From contig DUNG01000020.1 in assembly GCA_012839475.1 (NCBI GenBank), positions 186,001-250,000 on the forward strand: a stretch of DNA of 64,000 nucleotides, written 5' to 3'. Shown piece by piece: positions 37,201 through 44,839 of the stretch. The notes under the pieces were generated by a model. The model had not been told where the DNA came from. It saw nothing but the letters and a program-made list of their open reading frames with translations, and made no database searches. The first letter of the stretch is position 1. Each line of letters starts with the position of its first letter. This DNA comes from Petrimonas sp. Its GTDB lineage: Bacteria > Bacteroidota > Bacteroidia > Bacteroidales > Dysgonomonadaceae. The position numbers and the translations under genes are program-made.

Positions 37201-37743
37201 CTCGTGCGAGGTACGGAAGCCATCAAAGAAGTGTAGGAAGGGAACGCGGCTCTCGATAGCGGCCAGGTGTGCCACCGCTGCCAAGTCCATCACCTCCTGC
37301 ACCGAGCCGGTGGCAAACAGGGCCACGCCGGTGGGACGAGCGGCCATCACGTCCTGATGGTCCCCGAGAATAGAGAGCGCCTGAGCCGCTATTGCGCGTG
37401 CCGACACGTGAAACACGCCAGGCAGCAATTCGCCCGCCATCTTGTACATGTTGGGCAGCATCAACAGCAGTCCTTGTGAGGCCGTGAAGGTTGACGTGAG
37501 GGCACCCGCTTGCAGCGAACCGTGCATGGCTCCCGCCGCTCCCGCCTCAGACTGCATTTCCTTAACCAGTACCGGTTGGCCGAAAATGTTTTTCCTACCG
37601 GCAGCCGCCCATTCGTCAATATACTCCGCCATGGTGGAGGAGGGCGTGATCGGGTAGATAGCTGCCACCTCGCTGAACATGTAAGCGATATGCGCCGCAG
37701 CCTGGTTACCGTCGATGGTCAAATACTTTTTTTTCTTTGTCAT
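34204..37743 (-). CDS. nifJ: Pyruvate:ferredoxin (flavodoxin) oxidoreductase
   Basis: This single-chain enzyme oxidises pyruvate to acetyl-CoA and CO2 and reduces ferredoxin or flavodoxin, a hallmark of anaerobic metabolism. The 1179-residue protein has the pyrimidine-binding domain (about 1-250), transketolase-C-like and gamma domains, and a two-cluster ferredoxin domain (CIQCNQCAYVCPHA near 690 and CLGCGNCVDVCPG near 745). The TPP domain includes CSGCGE near 815 and VFGGDGWAYDIGFGG. It is the first gene of the PFOR-aroQ-pyk-methyltransferase operon. Confidence 0.98.
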   Translation of the reverse strand: MTKKKKYLTIDGNQAAAHIAYMFSEVAAIYPITPSSTMAEYIDEWAAAGRKNIFGQPVLVKEMQSEAGAAGAMHGSLQAGALTSTFTASQGLLLMLPNMYKMAGELLPGVFHVSARAIAAQALSILGDHQDVMAARPTGVALFATGSVQEVMDLAAVAHLAAIESRVPFLHFFDGFRTSHEIQKIEALSNEDLAPLVNQEALKAFRDRALTPDNPVTRGTAQNDDIYFQAREASNPFYDAVPDIVEKYLEKLAAVTGRKYGLFDYYGHPEAERIVIAMGSVTETAREVVDYLTSKGEKVGLVAVHLYRPFKADALLSVIPKSVKRIAVLDRTKEPGSTGQPLYLDVKDSYYGKENAPEIVGGIYGLSSKDTTPGQILSVYENLSMKMPKNDFTIGIVDDVTFKSLPVKEEIAMDDTTYEAKFYGLGSDGTVGANKNSIKIIGDNTDKYVQAYFAYDSKKSGGFTSSHLRFGDNPIRSTYLVNTPNFVACHVPAYLNLYDVTKGLKKNGTFLLNSVWPKEEVGNHLPDRVKRYLAKNNIRMYIINATQIASEIGLGNRTNTILQSAFFKISNVIPYDLAVEQMKKFIVTSYGRRGEAVVNMNYIAVERGGNVIEVEVPKEWANIEVKDEAPDNAPEFIQKVVRPMNAQRGYDLPVSAFKGREDGTWEMGTAAYEKRGVAAFVPVWNPETCIQCNQCAYVCPHATIRPFLLDEEEQKGVGEGVDLLKATGRQFAGMAFRMQVDVLDCLGCGNCVDVCPGMRGAKALEMVPIETQFENQKNWDYMIENVTSKQHLVDVKSNVKNSQFATPLFEFSGACSGCGETPYVKLITQLFGDRMMIANATGCSSIYGASAPSTPYTKNEEGKGPAWANSLFEDNAEFGYGFAIAQDSMRDRLVNLMGQALASDDFTEEQKAAFRAWIEGKDDADASKATSAELLKVLAGSDQPIAKEILSLEKYFVKRSIWVFGGDGWAYDIGFGGLDHVIASGQDINILVLDTEVYSNTGGQSSKATPMAAVAKFAAAGKRIRKKDLGMIATTYGYVYVAQVAMGANQGQTLRALREAESYNGPSLVIAYSPCISHGLRRGMGRSQFEQKEAVESGYWHLWRYDPRLEAQGENPFQLDSKEPQWDKFRDFLMGEVRYTQLLKSFPDEAEELFEAAKENAQWRYRSYVRMTQASFEQE

Positions 37744-38048
37744 AAACGATGTTGTTTTGAATGTATGATTATAAATTAGTTAGTTTTTTCGCTGTCAACC
37801 CCTCGAGGTTTCAATTCCCTAATGCCTCAACCCTTTAACGTTTCGACTCCTTGGGTATAAAGCACGAAATTAGTACAAAAAAGTGGAAGCAGCAAGCGAA
37901 GCCGTCACTTTATCTACTATGTCGCATTGCAATGATTGCACGTGAGTGAGTGCGTGGAGGTAAACATGCCGAAACAGCACCGTTAGGAACGAAACGCGAT
38001 CAACAAACAGGAAAAACAACCCAACACGATGGCGAAAGTGTAATCGCG
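37744..38048. other. 305-bp intergenic region upstream of PFOR
   Basis: It separates the asparaginase stop from the PFOR start, both on the minus strand, and should hold the PFOR promoter. I found no exact minus-strand TAnnTTTG box, RNA element or small gene in it. Confidence 0.5.
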
Positions 38049-39098
38049 TTAGGAGGGTTCACTAACGGTTATTTCGCCCCGGAGGGAGGTCTCCATCAAG
38101 CGGCACACCTCTTGGGAAGATTTTCCTGAACCCAGCAGGATCATCAGCTTCGCGAGCGCCGCCTCGGTGGTGATGTCATACCCACTAATCACGCCCAGCT
38201 TTTGCAACTGCTGCCCGTTTTTGTAACGGTGCATCTCCACACGGCCGTAGAGGCACTGGGTGACGTTCACAACGACCAGGCCGCGGTCAATCGCGTTTTT
38301 CAGCCGTTCGGTAAACCACGGGGTGATGGGCGAGTTTCCGCTCCCGTAGGTCTCCAGGACGAGCCCCCGCAGGCCGGGGATGTCCAGGTGCGCGCTCACC
38401 ACCTTCTCGGAGATACCCGGGAAGAGCTTCAGCACGGCCACGTGCGAGTCCATCTCGTAATGAAACCGCACCGGTCGGTCGTAATCGGGTGAGAGGATAA
38501 ACTTGTCGTTGTAGCGGATGTTCAACCCTGCCTCGGCCAGGTTGGGGTAGTTGGGGCTGGTGAACGCGCTGAAGTTGTCCGCGTTCACCTTGGTCGTCCG
38601 GTTACCCCGCATCAGCAGGTTCTGCATGTAGACCGTCAGCTCCGGCACGGCGGGTCTGCCTAAAGCGTCCTTATCCGCGGCGATCTCCAACGCCGTGATC
38701 AGGTTCTCCTTCCCGTCGGTCCTCAGTTTCCCGATGGGCAGCTGCGAACCGGTGAATATCACCGGCTTGGTCAGGTTCTCCATCATCAACCCCAGCGCCG
38801 AGGCGGTGTAAGCCATGGTATCGGTTCCATGGAGAATAACGAAGCCATCGTAGGTGTCGTACTGCTCCTCGATCACCTTCACCATCTGTTGCCAAATAGC
38901 AACGGACATATCCGATGAATCGATAGGCGGGTCAAACAGGTAGCTGTCCACGTTGAATTTCAGCCGTTGTATCTCCGGCATATTCGAGCGCAGGTGGCTG
39001 AACTTAAAGGGCTCCAAGGCCCCGGTCACCACATTTTCCACCATACCGATGGTCCCACCGGTATAGATAAGCAACACGTTGGCATTGCTATCGATCAT
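38049..39098 (-). CDS. ansA: Type I L-asparaginase
   Basis: The enzyme hydrolyses asparagine to aspartate and ammonia. From ATG 39098 it has 349 residues, the usual length for the cytoplasmic type. The two catalytic threonines lie in LIYTGGTIGM (N-terminus) and LHGTDTMAYT (near 90), with the Lys/Asp pair further on. In-frame Mets at 39116 and 39149 would add a basic, non-conserved N-terminus and are less likely. No signal peptide is present from the chosen start. Confidence 0.92.
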   Translation of the reverse strand: MIDSNANVLLIYTGGTIGMVENVVTGALEPFKFSHLRSNMPEIQRLKFNVDSYLFDPPIDSSDMSVAIWQQMVKVIEEQYDTYDGFVILHGTDTMAYTASALGLMMENLTKPVIFTGSQLPIGKLRTDGKENLITALEIAADKDALGRPAVPELTVYMQNLLMRGNRTTKVNADNFSAFTSPNYPNLAEAGLNIRYNDKFILSPDYDRPVRFHYEMDSHVAVLKLFPGISEKVVSAHLDIPGLRGLVLETYGSGNSPITPWFTERLKNAIDRGLVVVNVTQCLYGRVEMHRYKNGQQLQKLGVISGYDITTEAALAKLMILLGSGKSSQEVCRLMETSLRGEITVSEPS

Positions 39099-39182
39099 GG
39101 TTCTCTTGTTATACATAAAGCTCGCTGAAAACCTTCGCTTTGAAAGCAAACAAAAACAATAATGTTACATCACACGAAATCC

Positions 39183-39208
39183 GCTTGCAAATATAACAAT
39201 TTGCAAGC
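39183..39208. promoter_or_regulatory. Inverted repeat over a minus-strand -7 box upstream of ansA
   Basis: Ten-base arms, GCTTGCAAAT and ATTTGCAAGC (39183-39192 and 39199-39208), flank six bases. The minus strand also reads TATATTTG at 39188-39195, a -7 consensus about 90 bases ahead of ansA. It may be an operator; a terminator for the small gene upstream is the alternative. Confidence 0.5.
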
Positions 39209-39230
39209 AATAACCTATCATTTTGCTGGA

Positions 39231-39413
39231 TTACTTTATTTTCAGCAGGCCATAGACAGCCGTGATACACAAGAAGACAATGATAACGGTCATCCAAACA
39301 GTATCACGAAACCCCGTTATTCTTGAAATATGCAGTAGAAAAGATATAGCAAGGCTGGTTATCACGAGTAATAACACTATTTTCAGTATTTTAGATTTAT
39401 TGGATTGTTTCAT
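39231..39413 (-). CDS. Small two-helix membrane protein
   Basis: The 60-residue protein has a Lys-rich N-terminus and two hydrophobic segments (about 9-28 and 38-57) separated by a charged turn. The gene is supported by a second, frameshifted copy at 44293-44476 that keeps the same protein sequence across the shift, which indicates past selection for coding. I do not recognise the family. A neighbouring 73-bp repeat accompanies both copies. Confidence 0.6.
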   Translation of the reverse strand: MKQSNKSKILKIVLLLVITSLAISFLLHISRITGFRDTVWMTVIIVFLCITAVYGLLKIK

Positions 39414-39535
39414 TTTTCATCAACCATCATCGGTGCCGCTCAAGTGAACATCTACATTTACATCAGTTGCACTTATTCTTCAAGGTATATAGATTAAACA
39501 AAACATAACAGCAAGAAGTTCACGTGCATAGGTGA

Positions 39536-39608
39536 GATACTGTTCCAAAAAGTGTGTAAATCCTATCCTTATAGGCACCGAATATTTACACTAGCTTTAT
39601 CCCTTCAT
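39536..39608 (+). repeat. 73-bp direct repeat, left copy
   Basis: It is identical to 44515-44587 except for two bases. It begins GATACTGTTCCAAAAAGTG and ends TTTATCCCTTCAT. The first part resembles an insertion-sequence end because the right copy pairs with a nearby inverted copy. Confidence 0.92.
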
Positions 39609-39759
39609 TCCAATTCTTATTATACAATCTCCGGAGATTCTTCTTCCGGTAAAGTTAGGGAACTTTTCCGGCAAATGAGGGAAATAGATTAAGTCCTGGA
39701 AAAACATGTACTTGTTTCAGTAGGCAGTTTTGTAAACAAAAACAAGCCGTATTAAACCG

Positions 39760-39810
39760 TTATGTTGCTTGATTGTTGGAGCGACTGATTTCCTTAAAGG
39801 GATTCAGAAC
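39760..39810 (-). pseudogene. C-terminal remnant of a flavodoxin-ferredoxin gene
   Basis: The minus strand reads VLNPFKEISRSNNQAT and a stop, preceded directly by another stop. It aligns with the last residues of the intact protein at 44840-45751 (NPNISLREIIRSNKQT...), and the bases around the two stops are also alike. The rest of the gene is missing here. Confidence 0.75.
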
Positions 39811-39879
39811 TTACAAAAGAGTGATGAAATTTCCCGAATAATTCATATATTTACAAAACTTTACCGCACGTGATAAAAA

Positions 39880-40770
39880 ATGACGAATCAATCACACCAT
39901 TCATTCTTAACCCTGCGAGAGGCGATTATAAGTATCGGCCATGAGTGGCAGGAAAAAGATTTTTATTTCTATCATGGTGTACTTCCTATAATCGATAACG
40001 CGATCACCGATACGAAAGATTACGTTGGCATCTTGTTGTGTACCGATGGTGATATAGATATTAGCATCAATCAAGTAGATTACAATATAACGTCATCCAC
40101 CTTGCTTATCGCCTACCCGTCGTCTATTATACAGGTTATTCGTTCAAAAGGGGAGTATCACGGAATACTTCTGTTTGTATCACGCGATTTTTTAGCTAAA
40201 CACATCTTAAACACCCAACTGGTAAAACCTTTTCGCCAAATCACCAATCATCAATACACACTTGCTCACATCACTAGAGAAGAACAGCAGGTCCTTATCG
40301 ATATTTACAAATTGATTCACAGGAAAAGTAACACCAAAAACTCCCTGTTTCAGTTAGAAACATTACGGAATCTGTTTTTGGTGTTTGTTTGCGAAGTAGC
40401 TGAAATTTTCTTGAAAAGCAAAAAAGTGGAGACTCACTCCACGAGGAACGAGGAGATAACCGATGCTTTTTTAAATTTGCTTACACAGCCGATAAAAGCA
40501 AGCCACAAAACAGCCTATTTCGCCAACAAGTTGCATATTTCCCCAAAGCACTTGATTAAAGCGATAAAAACTACCACCGGAAATTCTCCGGGTATTTTTA
40601 TCAATAAGCAGCTAATAGACAATGCCAAGTTGTTGTTGACTGACAATCAGCTCACTATTGCCCAAATTTCAAGAGAACTCGGGTTTTCAGAAACAGCATC
40701 ATTTAGCAGCTTTTTTAAAAAACAGACAGGACAAACACCCACCCAATACAGAAACTTAAAGCCAAAATAG
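39880..40770 (+). CDS. AraC-family transcriptional regulator
   Basis: The 296-residue protein has an N-terminal cupin-like sensor domain (about 1-170) and a C-terminal AraC/XylS double helix-turn-helix (about 195-292). The second recognition helix region is IAQISRELGFSETASFSSFFKKQTGQTPTQYR, split here as its usual landmarks IAQISRELGF and GQTPTQYR. The effector and targets are unknown. It occupies the same position relative to the ferredoxin remnant as the regulator at 45879 does to the intact ferredoxin gene, though the two regulators are only distant relatives. Confidence 0.92.
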   Translation: MTNQSHHSFLTLREAIISIGHEWQEKDFYFYHGVLPIIDNAITDTKDYVGILLCTDGDIDISINQVDYNITSSTLLIAYPSSIIQVIRSKGEYHGILLFVSRDFLAKHILNTQLVKPFRQITNHQYTLAHITREEQQVLIDIYKLIHRKSNTKNSLFQLETLRNLFLVFVCEVAEIFLKSKKVETHSTRNEEITDAFLNLLTQPIKASHKTAYFANKLHISPKHLIKAIKTTTGNSPGIFINKQLIDNAKLLLTDNQLTIAQISRELGFSETASFSSFFKKQTGQTPTQYRNLKPK

Positions 40771-41058
40771 AGAACTTCAAACAATAAAAAGCGAATGTCA
40801 ATTAATTTCAATAGCCACCTTCTTGCTTAACTTTGAGTCCACTCAGAAAAGTCGGGGCAAACGTTTCGTGATTTATTAACACTCAATATTTAATTAGTGT
40901 TTTCATAGGGGAAGTCGTAGCTTATAAAAAAATGTAACTTTGGTAAGTCCTTTTTTGCAGATGTACTGATAAGAGATTTTGATGGCGCGATGGAGTTTTA
41001 CATTGTCTTAAACTGTTAGGGAGTCAAAATATCTATTGTCAGAGCAATAATTGTAGGG
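40771..41058. other. Intergenic region with a copied glycosyltransferase 5' fragment
   Basis: Two TAACTTTG boxes (40828-40835 and 40935-40942) match the -7 consensus, without clear -33 elements. Positions 40951-40991 repeat, with one or two differences, the sequence at 42264-42304 in the beginning of the second glycosyltransferase gene. Confidence 0.65.
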
Positions 41059-42234
41059 ATGTGTGAGATACTTTGCATAACGCATAAATATCCGCCCGCG
41101 ATAGGTGGAATGGAGAGACAGAGCTATGAACTCACCAACGGCCTCAAACAATATTATAAGACGCATGTAATCGCATATGATGACAACAGCAACAAGACCC
41201 TCTGGTTTGCCAAATTGAGGAGAAGGGTGAAGAAATTCCTGAAAGGGCATCCAAACATCAAGCTTATTCACCTTAACGATGGAGGTATGGGCGTAGCCTG
41301 CCTCTGGTTGCAAAAACTACCCCATGTACCGGTTATTGTAACCTATCACGGTTTAGATATCACTTTCCCATTGGGAGTGTACCAGCAAAAAATTGTTCCA
41401 AAACTGGTTGAATTTGCCGGTGCCATCTGTGTCAGCAGTTTTACCAGAAACGAGTGCATAAAGCGCAATTTTAGCGAACATACCACATTTACTGTACCGA
41501 ATGGTGTGGATACATCGTTAAAAGATATTCCTTTTAACAGAGAGGAGACGATAGATCGATTAAAAAACGTTTATGGAGTAAATGTCGAGGGGAAACATAT
41601 CGTGATGTCATCCGGCAGACCGGCCTTACGCAAAGGGTTTTCATGGTTTATCAGAAATGTTATGCCAAAACTAAACAGTGATGTGATATTTCTGATGACC
41701 GGACCCATGGAAGATGATCGGCCGTTTATCAGCAACTGTATATCACTTCTACCTGAAAAAAGCAAACATAAAGTGGAACTCTTTTTGGGAACTGCCAGCG
41801 ACACGAAAAACATACAGGAACTGCTCAAAACGACACCCAATATTTACCATTTGGGTGGCGTACCCTACAACGACCTTATGCAGGTATTCTCATTGGCTGA
41901 TCTGTTTGTAATGCCAAATATACATGTCGAAGGAGATGAAGAGGGATTTGGTTTGGTTGCCCTCGAAGCAAGCATACGAGGCACATACGTGTTGGCTTCA
42001 AATATGGAGGGCATTACCGAAGCGGTTATAGATGGCAAAAATGGTTCCTTGATGCCACCCGAAGATGCTGAGGCATGGGCCAATAAAATAGAGGAGTTGT
42101 TGAACAATAAACCGAGGTTGGAAACTATGGCCAGAGAGGGTCAGGCATTCACTGACGAAAACTTTTGCTGGGACAAGATGGTACTTGGCTATAAAGCGGT
42201 TTTCGACAAAACAATACATTCACCAAAAGAATAG
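41059..42234 (+). CDS. GT4-family glycosyltransferase
   Basis: The 391-residue protein has the GT-B fold of family 4 transferases. The N-terminal acceptor domain opens with THKYPPAIGGMERQSYEL. The C-terminal donor domain has SSGRPALRKGF and the E-x7-E motif in EGFGLVALEASIRG (about 296-310). It transfers a sugar from a nucleotide donor, probably on the cytoplasmic side during glycan or glycolipid assembly. Donor and acceptor are unknown. The second transferase follows after five bases. Confidence 0.92.
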   Translation: MCEILCITHKYPPAIGGMERQSYELTNGLKQYYKTHVIAYDDNSNKTLWFAKLRRRVKKFLKGHPNIKLIHLNDGGMGVACLWLQKLPHVPVIVTYHGLDITFPLGVYQQKIVPKLVEFAGAICVSSFTRNECIKRNFSEHTTFTVPNGVDTSLKDIPFNREETIDRLKNVYGVNVEGKHIVMSSGRPALRKGFSWFIRNVMPKLNSDVIFLMTGPMEDDRPFISNCISLLPEKSKHKVELFLGTASDTKNIQELLKTTPNIYHLGGVPYNDLMQVFSLADLFVMPNIHVEGDEEGFGLVALEASIRGTYVLASNMEGITEAVIDGKNGSLMPPEDAEAWANKIEELLNNKPRLETMAREGQAFTDENFCWDKMVLGYKAVFDKTIHSPKE

Positions 42235-42239
42235 ATAGC

Positions 42240-43403
42240 GTGTCACACAAGATTAAAGTTGCTTTTTTTGCAGATGTGCTGATAAGAGATTTTGATGGCG
42301 CGATCAAGACCGTCTATCAGCTTATTGACAGGTTGCCTACCGAGAGGTTTGAATATCTCTTTTTCTCCGGCATGCCCCCGAAGCATGATTTCCCGTATAA
42401 GGTTGTAAAAGTTCCATCGTTGATCATACCGTTTAATACAACCTACAAGGTATCGCTTCCCCGACTCGCGCATGCCAAAATATTGAAAGAGTTGCATCGG
42501 TTTAAGCCTGATGTTATCCATGTTACAACCCCATCACTACTCGGTTTTTTCGCGAAACGATACGCTGTAAAGAACGATATTCCCATTGTGAGTATCTACC
42601 ACACCCACTTTATCTCTTACATGCAGTACTACTTTAAAGGGGTTCCCTTTATGATTCGCTTTGCTGAAAACCTTACTGAAAAGGTGTACCAGAAATTTTA
42701 CAACCGTTGCGAGCTGGTATATGTTCCAACAGATTTTATGATTGATAAACTGGTAGAGTACGGGGTGGAGCGAAAAAGGCTTAAGCAGTGGCATAGGGGA
42801 CTCGATACCGAACTGTTCAATCCTGACAGGAAAGATAAGGATTACATTCGGGGTCTTACGAATAATAAAAAGCCATGCCTGCTCTACGCCTCCCGCATAG
42901 TGTACGAGAAAAACGTGGAGTTGCTGTTTGAAATTTATGACGAGGTTGAGGCAGAAGGTATTGACGTGAATTTTATAGTTGCCGGAAATGGAATGGCCGA
43001 GTTAGAGGCGCGGGAGAGAATGCCCAATGCCATTTTCATGGGCTACATAGATCATAATGAATTGGGCAAACTGTACGCCTCTACCGATATTTTTATATTC
43101 CCATCCATATCGGAGACCTATGGTAATGTAGTCATGGAGGCGATGGTGTGCGGGTGCATCCCGGTAATCGCACGGGGTGGCGGTTCGCAGGCTCTTGTTG
43201 AAGATGGGGTAAATGGATTTTTATGCGACCCCAATGACTCCTCCCACTTTATTGAAAAAATCAAATTACTTTTAAACGACGCTTCGATAAGAAAAAAAAT
43301 GAGGAAGGCAGGTAAAAAATACTTACCCCTGTTGAATTGGAACAACCTTGCATCCATCTATTTCTCCGACATCGAGAAAATTGGGATGTCGTACAAGAGA
43401 TGA
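42240..43403 (+). CDS. GT4-family glycosyltransferase
   Basis: The 387-residue protein opens with a glycosyltransferase subfamily 4-like domain (VAFFADVLIRDFDGAIKT). It continues with VIHVTTPSLLGFFA and a donor domain containing ASRIVYEKNVELL and SISETYGNVVMEAMVCG. The layout resembles diacylglycerol or phosphatidylinositol mannosyl/glucosyltransferases of the GT4 family. The only upstream start in frame is GTG 42240, which keeps the whole conserved N-terminus. It probably acts in the same pathway as the preceding gene. Confidence 0.9.
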   Translation: MSHKIKVAFFADVLIRDFDGAIKTVYQLIDRLPTERFEYLFFSGMPPKHDFPYKVVKVPSLIIPFNTTYKVSLPRLAHAKILKELHRFKPDVIHVTTPSLLGFFAKRYAVKNDIPIVSIYHTHFISYMQYYFKGVPFMIRFAENLTEKVYQKFYNRCELVYVPTDFMIDKLVEYGVERKRLKQWHRGLDTELFNPDRKDKDYIRGLTNNKKPCLLYASRIVYEKNVELLFEIYDEVEAEGIDVNFIVAGNGMAELEARERMPNAIFMGYIDHNELGKLYASTDIFIFPSISETYGNVVMEAMVCGCIPVIARGGGSQALVEDGVNGFLCDPNDSSHFIEKIKLLLNDASIRKKMRKAGKKYLPLLNWNNLASIYFSDIEKIGMSYKR

Positions 43404-43440
43404 GTGACTAAAATGCCACTTGCTATTGGAATCTGCTTGT

Positions 43441-43806
43441 TTAAACGCCCAGCACGATAGCCGGGTCAATATCAAGTTCTTTGCTAATGGTGCGTGCTGT
43501 TTTCAGGGTGGGTTCTGCTTTGCCTGTAAGGTAGTCACTTACGCGCGACTGGCTTAATCCAAGCAGTTGAGCGAGTCCTTCTTGCGTAAGATTCATTTCT
43601 GACATGCGTAGTTTCATAACATCGGGCAAGGTGGGTGTCCCGATTGGATAATGTTCATCTTCATATTCTTCAGCCAAATCTACAAGAAGATCAAGCTCCA
43701 GAACTCGCGGATCCGACATTGGAGCGTGTTCGTCCACTTGCTCGATTAACTCTTCCACGCGAAGCATGACGGAGTTGTAAGTATTTTCATTTTTTATTGT
43801 CGCCAT
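43441..43806 (-). CDS. higA: HigA-type antitoxin (XRE HTH)
   Basis: The 121-residue protein has an N-terminal helical extension and a Cro/C1-type helix-turn-helix (about 65-115, MNLTQEGLAQLLGLSQSRVS region). It should bind and inhibit HigB and repress the operon. The gene lies six bases after the toxin gene, in the toxin-first order of higBA. Confidence 0.92.
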   Translation of the reverse strand: MATIKNENTYNSVMLRVEELIEQVDEHAPMSDPRVLELDLLVDLAEEYEDEHYPIGTPTLPDVMKLRMSEMNLTQEGLAQLLGLSQSRVSDYLTGKAEPTLKTARTISKELDIDPAIVLGV

Positions 43807-43812
43807 AACGTT

Positions 43813-44109
43813 TTATATTTTTGTAATATCTTTAATTTTATCGTACTGTTCATGCGTGCCTACAAAACGAATGAGAACTGTTTGAGTGGTAAATTGAATG
43901 ATAACCACCAAGCGGAAATCGTTTCCTTTCACGTTGAATACATATCGTTTATTCCCCACGCTATCGACTGAATTAAACGATTTTTTGATGTCGCTAAAGC
44001 AGGTCCATCGTGCTTTTTTTGTCACCATGTACCATTTTTGCAATGGTATCTCCGATTCAGGATACCGGGTATAAAAATCTCGTAACGCTTTTTTTGATAT
44101 TATTCTCAT
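43813..44109 (-). CDS. higB: HigB-type mRNA interferase toxin
   Basis: The 98-residue protein matches the HigB_toxin family of the RelE superfamily: RIISKKALRDFYTRYP start, W..V..AR.TCFSDIKKSF, GNKRYVFNVKGNDFRLVV and a C-terminal VRFVGTHEQYDKI. It is expected to cleave mRNA on the ribosome. ATG 44109 lies 20 bases after its -7 box. Confidence 0.93.
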   Translation of the reverse strand: MRIISKKALRDFYTRYPESEIPLQKWYMVTKKARWTCFSDIKKSFNSVDSVGNKRYVFNVKGNDFRLVVIIQFTTQTVLIRFVGTHEQYDKIKDITKI

Positions 44110-44129
44110 TCATCGCCTCGTTTGCTTTA

Positions 44130-44161
44130 CAAAAATACAACATCATTATGCGCTTTGCAAA
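44130..44161 (-). promoter_or_regulatory. higBA promoter
   Basis: On the minus strand, TTTG (44161-44158), exactly 20 bases, and TATTTTTG (44137-44130) form a full consensus Bacteroidetes promoter about 20 bases ahead of higB. Confidence 0.85.
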
Positions 44162-44292
44162 TATTCTTATCGAAAAAACAAATGTTTCATGTTTTTTCAG
44201 CCTGTAAAAATCATCTAACCCACGCTTAAAACTCCAGGCAGGCGAAAGAAACAGACGTGTGGGTGTTTTTCGTACCTTGAGCTCACGTTATA

Positions 44293-44476
44293 TTACTTTA
44301 TTTTTAACAGGCCATAGACAGCCGTGATACACAAGCAGACAATGACAACGATCATCCAAACAGTATCATGAAGCCCTGTTTTTCTTGAAACATGTAATAA
44401 CAAAAGGTATAACAAGGCCGGTTATCACGAGTAATAACACTATCTTTAGCACTTTAGATTTGTTAGACTGTTCCAT
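44293..44476 (-). pseudogene. Frameshifted copy of the small membrane-protein gene
   Basis: From ATG 44476 the frame reads MEQSNKSKVLKIVLLLVITG, close to the intact gene at 39231-39413. It then shifts by one base near codon 25; the rest continues in another frame (HDTVWMIVVIVCLCITAVYG) to a stop at 44293. The one-base difference is direct evidence of inactivation. Confidence 0.85.
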
Positions 44477-44484
44477 TTTTTTTC

Positions 44485-44538
44485 TTACACACTTTTTGGG
44501 ATACTACCGAATATGATACTGTTCCAAAAAGTGTGTAA
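44485..44538. repeat. Inverted repeat at the edge of the 73-bp repeat (IS-end-like)
   Basis: TTACACACTTTTTGG (44485-44499) and its exact complement (44524-44538) are 24 bases apart. The right arm belongs to the 73-bp repeat. Facing 15-base arms of this kind suggest remains of insertion-sequence ends. No transposase gene is nearby. Confidence 0.65.
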
Positions 44539-44587
44539 ATCCTATCCTCATAGGCACCGAATATTTACAATAGCTTTATCCCTTCAT
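44515..44587 (+). repeat. 73-bp direct repeat, right copy
   Basis: It is the partner of 39536-39608, with two mismatches. It lies between the frameshifted small membrane-protein gene and a broken small reading frame. Confidence 0.92.
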
Positions 44588-44595
44588 GGCATCTG

Positions 44596-44751
44596 CTACC
44601 CCTCGTTAGGAAAAGCTTCCTTGATTTTCCTATGCATCTCGAACGCTAGCCTCTAAGCCTCTTTGGGAGGAACCGGGTTCTTCGCCCACTCTTCCATCTC
44701 TTTTAGGCAACGCTCTGTTGATTCCTTGTGGAATTGATTCGAGTATTTCAT
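44596..44751 (-). pseudogene. Small gene with an in-frame stop
   Basis: From ATG 44751 the frame encodes 32 residues (MKYSNQFHKEST start, NPVPPKEA), then a TAG at 44655-44653, then 18 more in the same frame (RLAFEMHRKIKEAFPNEG). The amphipathic, protein-like sequence on both sides of the stop suggests a recently broken small gene. The family is not recognised. Confidence 0.45.
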
Positions 44752-44839
44752 TGGTTTGTTCGTTTTCACTACTTCCCATTTTATACAAAAGTTGCCATCA
44801 AGTCATCTGTGCACTCCCTCACTACGGTTAACAGACGTA

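Larger units (their letters stand above)
39414..39879. other. 466-bp gap with duplicated and deleted material
   Basis: It holds no intact gene. It contains the left copy of a 73-bp repeat (39536-39608), a short palindrome AATCTCCGGAGATT and a C-terminal remnant of a ferredoxin gene (39760-39810, minus strand). The AraC-type gene at 39880 follows; TATATTTA lies near 39847, one base off the -7 consensus. Confidence 0.7.
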
